Source: an uncultured Eubacteriales bacterium (GTDB lineage: Bacteria > Bacillota > Clostridia > Oscillospirales > Oscillospiraceae). From it: 6,405 nucleotides of DNA. Below, in pieces: positions 1 to 4,400 of the stretch (position 1 is its first letter; each line of letters begins with the position of its first letter). Location of the stretch: positions 1 to 6,405 of the forward strand of contig URXW01000061.1 in assembly GCA_900551995.1 (NCBI GenBank). Direction: 5' to 3'. The translations under genes were made by a program, and so were the position numbers. Below the pieces are notes generated by a model that searched no databases, had not been told where the DNA came from, and saw only the letters and a list, made by a program, of their open reading frames with translations.

Positions 1-450
1 GGCCTCGTCCAGAATGGAGCGCATCTTGGCGTTGATGGTGTCGCGGCTGGTGAGGGACTGGTCCAGCTCCAGCTCGCCGATGATGTTACGCAGGGTGGTG
101 GCGGTCAGGTTCTCGATGGCGGACATGGGGTACTCCACGCCGTAGGTATACAGCTTCGGGTCGGTGATCTGGAAGTAGATGACCGTGTCGATCTGCATGG
201 TGACGTTATCCTTGGTGATAACGGGCTGGGGATCAAAGTCCGCCACCTGCTCCTTGAGGCTGACCTTCTTCACCACGCGCTCGATAAAGGGCAGCCGGAA
301 GTGCATACCCACGCCCCAGACGCTGTGGAACGCGCCGAGACGCTCCACCACGTAGGCTTTGGACTGCTGGACGATCTGGATGCAGCTTACCACTACGACG
401 AGGATAAGCACGATCAGAATGATAATGGCGATGGTTCCGGGTGTAGGCAT
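1..450 (-). CDS. SPFH/Band 7 (stomatin-like) membrane protein, N-terminal 150 residues, cut by window edge
   Basis: The reading frame starts at the ATG at 450-448 on the minus strand and is still open at base 1, so the C-terminal part lies outside the window. The start is fixed by AAGGAGG at 464-458, seven bases upstream. Residues about 5-27 form one hydrophobic N-terminal helix (IAIIILIVLILVVVVS), followed by the Band 7 start (QQSKAYVVERLGAFHSVW), the GMHFRLPFIERV segment, a VTKDNV-like element (VITKDNVTMQIDTVIYFQ), the DPKLYTYGVE segment and ATTLRNIIGELELDQSLTSRD, all typical of stomatin/QmcA-type SPFH proteins. Members of this family are single-pass membrane proteins that oligomerise into scaffolds or microdomains and often associate with NfeD proteins or proteases. 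The NfeD gene ends 45 bases upstream on the same strand, so the two are very probably one operon. Which SPFH subfamily it belongs to cannot be settled without the missing C-terminus. Confidence 0.92.
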   Translation of the reverse strand, partial: MPTPGTIAIIILIVLILVVVVSCIQIVQQSKAYVVERLGAFHSVWGVGMHFRLPFIERVVKKVSLKEQVADFDPQPVITKDNVTMQIDTVIYFQITDPKLYTYGVEYPMSAIENLTATTLRNIIGELELDQSLTSRDTINAKMRSILDEA

Positions 451-495
451 AATGTTTCCTCCTTATTACTCCTGTTGGTTGTTGATACGGATAGC

Positions 496-924
496 TTACG
501 CTTCCTTCTGCACGATGAGCTTCACGCCCTCCATACGCAGGATACGCACGGCGGTGTCCGGCTCGATGATAGAGCCGTCGTCGCTGCGCGCCGTCCACGT
601 TTTGCCGTCTATGTAAACGGCTCCGGAGGGCAGGGCGTTGTCGATACGCTCCGTGACGCGGGCGGTGCCGCCCAGCACCATGTCGGCGTTGGTGGGCTTG
701 ATGTCCTTTTTCATCAGCTTGACCACCAGCGGGCGGGTGAACGCCAGCGCGGCGATCGACACCACGAAGAACAGCACCACCTGCAGCCAGATCGGCGCGC
801 TGCACACGGCGGCGATCAGTCCCGCCACACTGCCCAGCACGAACCAGATGGACGTCAGTCCGGCGGTTGCCGCCTCCGCCACGCCGAAGATGATGATGGC
901 GGCGATCCAGATGGTTGTTGCCAT
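496..924 (-). CDS. NfeD-family membrane protein translated from an internal start (nested in the HTH-NfeD frame)
   Basis: The ATG at 924-922 is preceded by AAAGGAGG (942-935), ten bases upstream, and would give a 142-residue protein with the usual length and architecture of short NfeD proteins. Three hydrophobic segments come first (ATTIWIAAIIIFGVAEAAT, LTSIWFVLGSVAGLIAAVC, IWLQVVLFFVVSIAALAF). The charged KLMKKDIK stretch follows, then a soluble OB-fold-like domain containing GKTWTARSDDGSII. NfeD proteins are membrane partners of SPFH/stomatin-type proteins, and an SPFH gene follows 45 bases downstream, which is the expected pairing. The frame is continuous with the upstream HTH protein, so this entry is an alternative or additional product. 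The family assignment is solid; that the internal start is used is inferred from the ribosome binding site and family length. Confidence 0.75.
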   Translation of the reverse strand: MATTIWIAAIIIFGVAEAATAGLTSIWFVLGSVAGLIAAVCSAPIWLQVVLFFVVSIAALAFTRPLVVKLMKKDIKPTNADMVLGGTARVTERIDNALPSGAVYIDGKTWTARSDDGSIIEPDTAVRILRMEGVKLIVQKEA

Positions 925-1323
925 GTCTGCGTTTCCTCCTTTCAGAATAAGCCCGATAACGCCTGCCAGCGCGCCGATGCCCACCAGGACAGCGGCTGCC
1001 AGCCATTTGTTTTTCGGGGAGAGATTGGTCAGGAACGCGCCCACGGCACTGCGGAGCGTGGCGCGGGGCAGCGGCGCGGCATCCGCCGGAGCGGGACAGC
1101 TCTCCGCCGGGACGGCGGACACCGGTGCCTCCTCCGCGAACAGCTCCGCCATAGACACGTGGTAGCGGTTGCAGATATAGAGTATTTTCTCGATCTCCGG
1201 GTAGCCCCTGCCGCTCTCCCATTTACTGACCGCCTGACGGGAGACCTGCAGCTCCTCGGCGAATCGCTCCTGTGTCAGCCCGTGGCTGCGGCGCACCGCC
1301 GCCAGCTGCTCACCAAATGCCAT
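496..1323 (-). CDS. Cro/C1-type HTH domain, membrane helix and NfeD-family protein in one continuous frame (fusion)
   Basis: A 275-residue frame starts at the ATG at 1323-1321, preceded six bases upstream by AAAGGAGG (1337-1330). Residues 1-62 are a Cro/C1-type DNA-binding domain (QLAAVRRSHGLTQERFAEEL, then QVSRQAVSKWESGRGYPEIE). Residues 65-100 are an Ala/Pro-rich linker, and residues 107-127 are a membrane helix (WLAAAVLVGIGALAGVIGLI). From M134 the sequence is a complete NfeD protein with three membrane helices (about 136-153, 156-175, 178-197) and a C-terminal OB-fold-like domain (GTARVTERIDNALPSGAVYI, KTWTARSDDGSIIEPDTAVR). Stand-alone NfeD proteins normally begin at exactly the M134 position, and a good ribosome binding site lies there, so this looks like two genes joined by loss of a stop. 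The product could be a membrane-tethered regulator, or the HTH and NfeD parts may still be made separately. A sequence indel is not excluded: a TGA lies in the +1 frame at 944-942. Confidence 0.75.
   Translation of the reverse strand: MAFGEQLAAVRRSHGLTQERFAEELQVSRQAVSKWESGRGYPEIEKILYICNRYHVSMAELFAEEAPVSAVPAESCPAPADAAPLPRATLRSAVGAFLTNLSPKNKWLAAAVLVGIGALAGVIGLILKGGNADMATTIWIAAIIIFGVAEAATAGLTSIWFVLGSVAGLIAAVCSAPIWLQVVLFFVVSIAALAFTRPLVVKLMKKDIKPTNADMVLGGTARVTERIDNALPSGAVYIDGKTWTARSDDGSIIEPDTAVRILRMEGVKLIVQKEA
935..942 (-). promoter_or_regulatory. internal ribosome binding site for the NfeD start
   Basis: AAAGGAGG lies inside the HTH-NfeD reading frame (encoding part of ILKGGN), ten bases before ATG 924. 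A perfect Shine-Dalgarno at exactly the point where the NfeD family begins indicates that this was, or still is, an independent translation start. Confidence 0.7.
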
Positions 1324-1352
1324 ACGCGCCCTCCTTTGCTTCCTGTGGCGTC

Positions 1353-1381
1353 AGTATACACGGCACAGGGGGGATTGTCTA
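1353..1381 (-). promoter_or_regulatory. sigma-A-type promoter of the HTH-NfeD-SPFH operon
   Basis: On the minus strand, TAGACA (1381-1376, one mismatch to TTGACA) and TATACT (1358-1353) are separated by 17 bases. Transcription would begin near 1346, leaving a short leader of about 23 bases that contains the AAAGGAGG of the HTH gene. Confidence 0.65.
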
Positions 1382-1515
1382 TCATCCTCAAGTTGCATTG
1401 GGGAAAATTTTTCGTTTACCCGGCGCAACCTGAAGTTTACAGCGTCTTTTTCGTATTACCACTATTATACCGGAAAACCAACGGAAAAGCCACAGTTTTT
1501 TTCCGGGGAAGCGGG

Positions 1516-1544
1516 TTGCACAGCGGCAAAAAGTCCGGTATACT
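1516..1544 (+). promoter_or_regulatory. sigma-A-type promoter of the rRNA methyltransferase gene
   Basis: TTGCAC (1516-1521) and TATACT (1539-1544) are separated by 17 bases. The predicted transcript start near 1551 lies just before the coding region and supports the ATG at 1582 over the in-frame TTG at 1558, whose AAGGG at 1546-1550 would not be in the mRNA. Confidence 0.7.
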
Positions 1545-1581
1545 GAAGGGTGCGAATTTGAACGAGCGAGGTACGCCGACT

Positions 1582-2697
1582 ATGGTGACATACGAGATCC
1601 CCTGTCTGCTGGGGTTGGAAAAGCTGGTGGCTGACGAGAGTAAGCGTCTGGGCTTGCAGGAGGTACGCGCCGAGAACGGGCGGGTGCTCTGCCGGGGCAG
1701 ATGGGCAGACTGCGCGAGGCTGAACATCAACCTGCGCTGCGGCGCACGGGTCGTCGCCCTGCTGGGGCAGTTCCCGGCGCGGAGCTTCGAGGAGCTGTTT
1801 CAGGGCGTGCGCGCCATTCCGTGGGAGGAGTATCTGCCCCTTGAGGCATCGTTCCCGGTGAAGGGGTATTCCATCTCCTCCCAGCTGCACTCCGTCCCCG
1901 CCTGCCAGAGCATCATCAAAAAGGCGGTGGTGGAGCGGATGAAGTCCCACTACGGCGTGGCGCAGTTCCCGGAGACGGGCACCAAGTACCAGATCCGCTT
2001 CGCCGTGTTCAAGGATCAGGTCAGCGTGGGGCTGGACAGCAGCGGCGAGGGGCTGTACAAGCGGGGCTACCGCGCCGTGGGCGTGGAGGCTCCCCTCCGG
2101 GAGACGCTGGCGGCGGCGTTGGTGACGCTGAGCCGGTACCGGGGGCGGGACCCTTTCTGCGACCCCTTCTGCGGCAGCGGCACCATCCCCATCGAGGCGG
2201 CACTGATCGCCAAAAACCGCGCGCCCGGTCTTGACCGGCGGTTCGACGCCCAGCACTGGGCGTTCCTGCCCGCCGAGGCGTGGATGGACGCGGCGGACGA
2301 GGCGCAGGACAGGGAATTTCACGGGCAGTACGACATCTGGGGCGGCGACGTTGACCCCAAGGCGGTGGCTATCGCCCGGGATAACGCCCGGAAGGCCGGT
2401 GTGGACGACTGCATCCGCTTCGAGGTGGCGGACGCCGCCAAATTCCACCGGGACAGCCAATACGGGCAGCTGGTGACGAACCCGCCCTACGGCGAGCGGC
2501 TTTTGGAGCGGCAGGAGGCGGAGGCGTTGTACCGCGCCTTCGGACAGGCATGGCGGACGCTGCCGGAGGGATGGCGGACGCTGGTGCTCAGCAGTCACAC
2601 GGAGTTCGAGCGGTGCTTCGGCAAGCAGGCGGACAGGAAACGGAAGCTGTACAACGGCATGATCAAGTGCGACGTGTTTATGTACGGCAACGTCTGA
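1582..2697 (+). CDS. rlmL: THUMP-domain class I SAM-dependent RNA methyltransferase (RlmL N-half/YpsC type)
   Basis: This 371-residue cytoplasmic protein matches the architecture of the N-terminal methyltransferase half of E. coli RlmL and of Bacillus YpsC. That half makes m2G at position 2445 of 23S rRNA (E. coli numbering), using S-adenosylmethionine. An N-terminal RNA-binding part including a THUMP domain covers about residues 45-155. The LYKRGYR element (158-164) precedes the Rossmann-fold catalytic domain, with SAM-binding motif I DPFCGSGT (194-201), the acidic motif GGDVDP (254-259), and the catalytic NPPY motif (300-303, NPPYGERL) of amino-group methylases. The length fits single-domain Bacillota homologues; the second (RlmK-like) half of E. 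coli RlmL is absent. The start is ATG 1582 with GAGG ten bases upstream. The frame is open much further upstream only because the opposite-strand genes lack stops there. The exact target nucleotide is inferred from the family, so the symbol is tentative. Confidence 0.88.
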   Translation: MVTYEIPCLLGLEKLVADESKRLGLQEVRAENGRVLCRGRWADCARLNINLRCGARVVALLGQFPARSFEELFQGVRAIPWEEYLPLEASFPVKGYSISSQLHSVPACQSIIKKAVVERMKSHYGVAQFPETGTKYQIRFAVFKDQVSVGLDSSGEGLYKRGYRAVGVEAPLRETLAAALVTLSRYRGRDPFCDPFCGSGTIPIEAALIAKNRAPGLDRRFDAQHWAFLPAEAWMDAADEAQDREFHGQYDIWGGDVDPKAVAIARDNARKAGVDDCIRFEVADAAKFHRDSQYGQLVTNPPYGERLLERQEAEALYRAFGQAWRTLPEGWRTLVLSSHTEFERCFGKQADRKRKLYNGMIKCDVFMYGNV

Positions 2698-2737
2698 CGG
2701 GCGGAGCACCCGCGCCGCACTGGGGGCACGGCTGCCG

Positions 2738-2764
2738 TAAAGCCCCGGCACGGGACTTTATTTT
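2738..2764 (+). terminator. possible intrinsic terminator after the methyltransferase gene
   Basis: TAAAG (2738-2742) pairs with CTTTA (2756-2760), and CCCG (2744-2747) with CGGG (2751-2754), around a GCA loop with one C-A mismatch. The stem is followed by TTTT at 2761-2764. It is short and imperfect, so termination may be leaky. Confidence 0.4.
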
Positions 2765-2796
2765 CAATTTGTTCACTTTCTTTTGTGGAAAGATGT

Positions 2797-2802
2797 TACA
2801 AT
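2797..2802 (+). promoter_or_regulatory. possible -10 element of the lipid kinase gene
   Basis: TACAAT at 2797-2802 lies in an AT-rich stretch with a suitable distance to the gene (leader about 36 bases). No convincing -35 is visible: TTCACT at 2772-2777 would need a 19-base spacer. The call is tentative. Confidence 0.35.
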
Positions 2803-2829
2803 TACCTCTGTAATTTTCTATATGTGATG

Positions 2830-2835
2830 AGGAGG
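2830..2835 (+). promoter_or_regulatory. ribosome binding site that fixes the GTG start of the lipid kinase
   Basis: AGGAGG lies nine bases before GTG 2845 and downstream of the in-frame ATGs at 2785 and 2827. Those earlier codons are therefore not the start. Confidence 0.8.
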
Positions 2836-2844
2836 AGAGCCTCG

Positions 2845-3771
2845 GTGAAGCATATTTTCATCATTAACCCCACGGCGGGGAAATCCGACAGCCGGCAGAA
2901 AATATACGGCATGGCGGAGTCCCTGCGGCAGAATCACGGGCTGGACGTGCAGTGCATCCTGACGAAGAAGCAGGGGCACGCCACGGAGCTGGCGCGGAAG
3001 CTCTGCGAGAGCGGCGAGGAGCTGCGGTTCTACGCCTGCGGCGGCGACGGCACCGTCAACGAGGTCGCCAACGGCATCATCGGCTACGACAACGCCGCCA
3101 TGACCGTGATCCCCGTGGGCACCGGCAACGATTTTCTCAAAAACTTCGGCGACGACGCCGAGAAATTCAAGGACGCGGAGAATCTGTGGGACGGCCCCCA
3201 GTTCCCCATGGACGCCATCGACGTGAACGGGCGGGTGGCACTGACCATCGCCTGCTCCGGCATCGACGCACGGGTGGCGCAGGACGTACATAAATACAGC
3301 GAAAGCCCCCTGCTGGACGGGAAGGGCAGCTACGTCTACTCTCTGGCGGTGAACTTCCTGTTCAAAGGCATCGGCTCCCACTGGACGGTGACGCTGGACG
3401 ACGTGGCGACGGAGGGCGACTGGTCGCTGGTGGCGGTGTGCAACGGGCGGTACTACGGCGGCGGCTTCATGCCCGTGGCGGAGGCGCGGATGGACGACAG
3501 CGTGCTGAACACGCTGGTGGTCAAGAAGGTGTCCCGCGGCACGTTCCTGCGGTTCGTCGGCCCCTACTCCAAGGGCGGCTACTCGGCGTTCCCCCAGTAT
3601 GCCCACTGCGCCACGCCCAAGGTCATCCGCATCCAATCGGAGCACAACGACATCGTCACCTGTCTGGACGGCGAGTGCATCACCAACAGCGACGTGACCA
3701 TCAAGCTGCACGACAAGAAGCTGAACTTCTTCGGCCCGGAGGGCTGTTCCTGCAACCGCACCGCCCGGTGA
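2845..3771 (+). CDS. diacylglycerol kinase (DAGK_cat) family lipid kinase, YegS/DgkB type
   Basis: This 308-residue protein has the normal length of bacterial DgkB/YegS/BmrU-type lipid kinases, which phosphorylate diacylglycerol or related lipids with ATP at the inner face of the membrane. The start is GTG 2845, chosen from the AGGAGG at 2830 and because the family begins directly with the first strand (KHIFIINPTAGK). Visible motifs are INPTAGK (7-13), the nucleotide-binding GGDGTVNEVANGI (66-78) and PVGTGNDFLK (90-99) in the N-terminal domain. In the C-terminal beta domain are NGRYYGGGFMPVAEARMDD (200-218) and LDGE (274-277), where the acidic residue typical of the catalytic site sits. There is no signal peptide or membrane helix. 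No partner gene is adjacent; it lies alone between the methyltransferase and groESL. The true lipid substrate cannot be read from sequence, and such enzymes serve in phospholipid recycling or glycolipid synthesis. Confidence 0.9.
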   Translation: MKHIFIINPTAGKSDSRQKIYGMAESLRQNHGLDVQCILTKKQGHATELARKLCESGEELRFYACGGDGTVNEVANGIIGYDNAAMTVIPVGTGNDFLKNFGDDAEKFKDAENLWDGPQFPMDAIDVNGRVALTIACSGIDARVAQDVHKYSESPLLDGKGSYVYSLAVNFLFKGIGSHWTVTLDDVATEGDWSLVAVCNGRYYGGGFMPVAEARMDDSVLNTLVVKKVSRGTFLRFVGPYSKGGYSAFPQYAHCATPKVIRIQSEHNDIVTCLDGECITNSDVTIKLHDKKLNFFGPEGCSCNRTAR

Positions 3772-3825
3772 CTGCGCCTCCCTTGAACAATTTGTGAATT
3801 TTTCAAAATTTCACCGTTTTCCCCC

Positions 3826-3853
3826 TTGCAAATCCCGTATAGTGTGGTATTAT
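3826..3853 (+). promoter_or_regulatory. groES: extended -10 promoter of the groESL operon
   Basis: TTGCAA (3826-3831), a 16-base spacer ending in the extended -10 dinucleotide TG (TGG at 3845-3847), and TATTAT (3848-3853). An overlapping TATAAT at 3851-3856 is an alternative -10. Both overlap or abut the left arm of the CIRCE, so a bound repressor would block polymerase or its escape. Confidence 0.75.
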
Positions 3854-3896
3854 AATCAGCGTTAGCACTCAAGAGAAACGAGTGCTAACGCTGATT
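3854..3896 (+). promoter_or_regulatory. CIRCE operator (HrcA binding site) with extended 17-bp arms
   Basis: The core TTAGCACTC (3862-3870), nine spacer bases (AAGAGAAAC) and GAGTGCTAA (3880-3888) match the CIRCE consensus perfectly. The symmetry continues outward without mismatch: AATCAGCG (3854-3861) is complementary to CGCTGATT (3889-3896), giving 17-bp arms. CIRCE is the operator for the heat-sensitive repressor HrcA in front of groESL and dnaK operons in Bacillota. It sits at the -10/transcript start and in the groES leader, so regulation by HrcA is very likely; hrcA itself is not in the window. Confidence 0.97.
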
Positions 3897-3936
3897 CGTT
3901 TTATCAAAAAAATAGAAATACAAGGAGGAACCAACT

Positions 3937-4221
3937 ATGAAGCTGACACCGCTTGCTGACCGCGTGGTGCTGAAGATGACCGAGCCGGAGGAGACCACCA
4001 AGGGCGGCATTATCCTGACCGGCTCCGCCAAGGAGAAGCCCTCTGTGGCGGAGGTGATCTCCGTGGGACCCGGCGGCACCGTGGACGGAAAGACCGTGGT
4101 CATGTCCGTGAAGCCCGGCGACAAGGTCATCACCGACAAGTACGCCGGCACCAAGGTAACGCTGGAGGACGAGGAGTACATCATCGTCAAGCAGGGCGAC
4201 ATTCTGGCTATCGTGGAGTGA
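3937..4221 (+). CDS. groES: co-chaperonin GroES (Hsp10, Cpn10)
   Basis: GroES forms the heptameric lid of the GroEL folding chamber in the cytoplasm. The 94-residue length is standard. The N-terminal strand MKLTPLADRVVLK is followed by the mobile loop that contacts GroEL (about residues 16-32, EETTKGGIILTGSAKEKP), then EVISVGPGG, the GDKVITDKYAGTKVTLEDEE core, and the C-terminal YIIVKQGDILAIVE. The start is ATG 3937 with AAGGAGG at 3922-3928, eight bases upstream. It is the first gene of the chaperonin operon, under the CIRCE promoter. The stop at 4221 is separated from groEL by an unusually long 179-base spacer. Confidence 0.98.
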   Translation: MKLTPLADRVVLKMTEPEETTKGGIILTGSAKEKPSVAEVISVGPGGTVDGKTVVMSVKPGDKVITDKYAGTKVTLEDEEYIIVKQGDILAIVE

Positions 4222-4226
4222 CTCTT

Positions 4227-4251
4227 ACAAGGGGGATGGTATCCCCCTTGT
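4227..4251 (+). repeat. 11-bp perfect hairpin directly after groES
   Basis: ACAAGGGGGAT (4227-4237) pairs fully with ATCCCCCTTGT (4241-4251) around a GGT loop. It begins five bases after the groES stop and has no U-tract after it. It could protect the groES message 3' end or act as a weak attenuator. Confidence 0.8.
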
Positions 4252-4314
4252 GTATCCCCCTCGCCAGTTGACGTCGGTCACTGGCGGACGCCGCCCAAGG
4301 CGGCTGGGTCAACG

Positions 4315-4347
4315 TATTTTTGCCACGTACACGCCGCGGCAAAAATA
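4315..4347 (+). repeat. 10-bp perfect inverted repeat in the groES-groEL spacer
   Basis: TATTTTTGCC (4315-4324) is the exact reverse complement of GGCAAAAATA (4338-4347), with 13 bases between the arms. The loop half overlaps GCCGCGGC (4333-4340), itself a palindrome. Confidence 0.8.
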
Positions 4348-4349
4348 AT
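4320..4349 (+). promoter_or_regulatory. possible internal promoter before groEL
   Basis: TTGCCA (4320-4325) and AATAAT (4344-4349), each one mismatch from consensus, are separated by 18 bases. The elements lie within the 4315-4347 inverted repeat, so the match may be incidental. If real it would let groEL be transcribed independently of CIRCE. Confidence 0.25.
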
Positions 4350-4400
4350 TTGATTTTGCGTGTTTCCCGGTAAATCAATCGAATTTGGAGGCATTTAGAT

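Larger units (their letters stand above)
1324..1581. other. divergent intergenic control region between the HTH-NfeD operon and the methyltransferase gene
   Basis: These 258 bases are AT-richer than the flanking genes and hold one promoter per strand (1353-1381 minus, 1516-1544 plus). Between them lies an inverted repeat with arms CCGGAAAA (1470-1477) and TTTTCCGG (1499-1506), and a minus-strand TATAAT (1469-1464) without a good -35 partner. No gene or RNA was recognised. The inverted repeat could be an operator, for example for the divergently encoded HTH protein, but nothing in the sequence proves this. Confidence 0.6.
4222..4400 (+). other. long structured groES-groEL intercistronic spacer
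   Basis: This 179-base gap is long for a groESL operon and contains a series of inverted repeats: 4227-4251 (11 bp), 4262-4286 (10 bp with one bulge), 4290-4304 (6 bp), 4315-4347 (10 bp) and 4350-4378 (7 bp). None is followed by a classical U-tract, so it does not look like a simple terminator. Two further pairings compete: GTTGAC (4267-4272) with GTCAAC (4308-4313), and a second copy of GTATCCCCCT (4252-4261) that could replace the first in the 4227 hairpin. The groEL ribosome binding site GGAGG (4387-4391) lies downstream of the last hairpin. The spacer may set the GroES:GroEL ratio by RNA processing, stabilisation or attenuation; this is inference. Confidence 0.75.

Noticed and set aside
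233..1222. 329-residue minus-strand frame overlapping the HTH-NfeD gene and the SPFH gene
   Set aside because: Low-complexity Arg/Gly/His-rich shadow of the real genes in another frame; no ribosome binding site or recognisable domain.
1464..1469. Minus-strand TATAAT as a second promoter for the HTH operon
   Set aside because: No acceptable -35 is found at 16-18 bases (TGGCTT at best); the TAGACA/TATACT pair nearer the gene is much better.
1558..1560. Alternative TTG start of the methyltransferase, eight codons earlier
   Set aside because: Its would-be ribosome binding site (1546-1550) lies upstream of the predicted transcript start, and the family begins close to the ATG at 1582.
301..1581. 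Long N-terminal extension of the methyltransferase frame (open from an ATG at 301)
   Set aside because: The stretch is antisense to clear NfeD/HTH/SPFH coding sequence, has His/Asp/Gln/Arg-rich composition, and the promoter at 1516-1544 plus the family N-terminus place the start at 1582.
1465..2751. 428-residue minus-strand frame opposite the methyltransferase
   Set aside because: Composition typical of an antisense shadow in GC-rich DNA; the plus strand has clear THUMP and SAM-methylase motifs.
2818..3711. 297-residue minus-strand frame opposite the lipid kinase
   Set aside because: His/Val/Ala-rich antisense shadow without a domain; the plus strand has complete DAGK_cat motifs.
4227..4251. 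Intrinsic terminator after groES
   Set aside because: The hairpin is strong but no T-run follows, and groEL downstream lacks a strong separate promoter.
4236..4271. 11-codon leader peptide (MVSPLCIPLAS) in the groES-groEL spacer
   Set aside because: Its start codon is inside the hairpin, the G-run touches the ATG with no proper spacing, and the composition shows no attenuator logic such as repeated codons.
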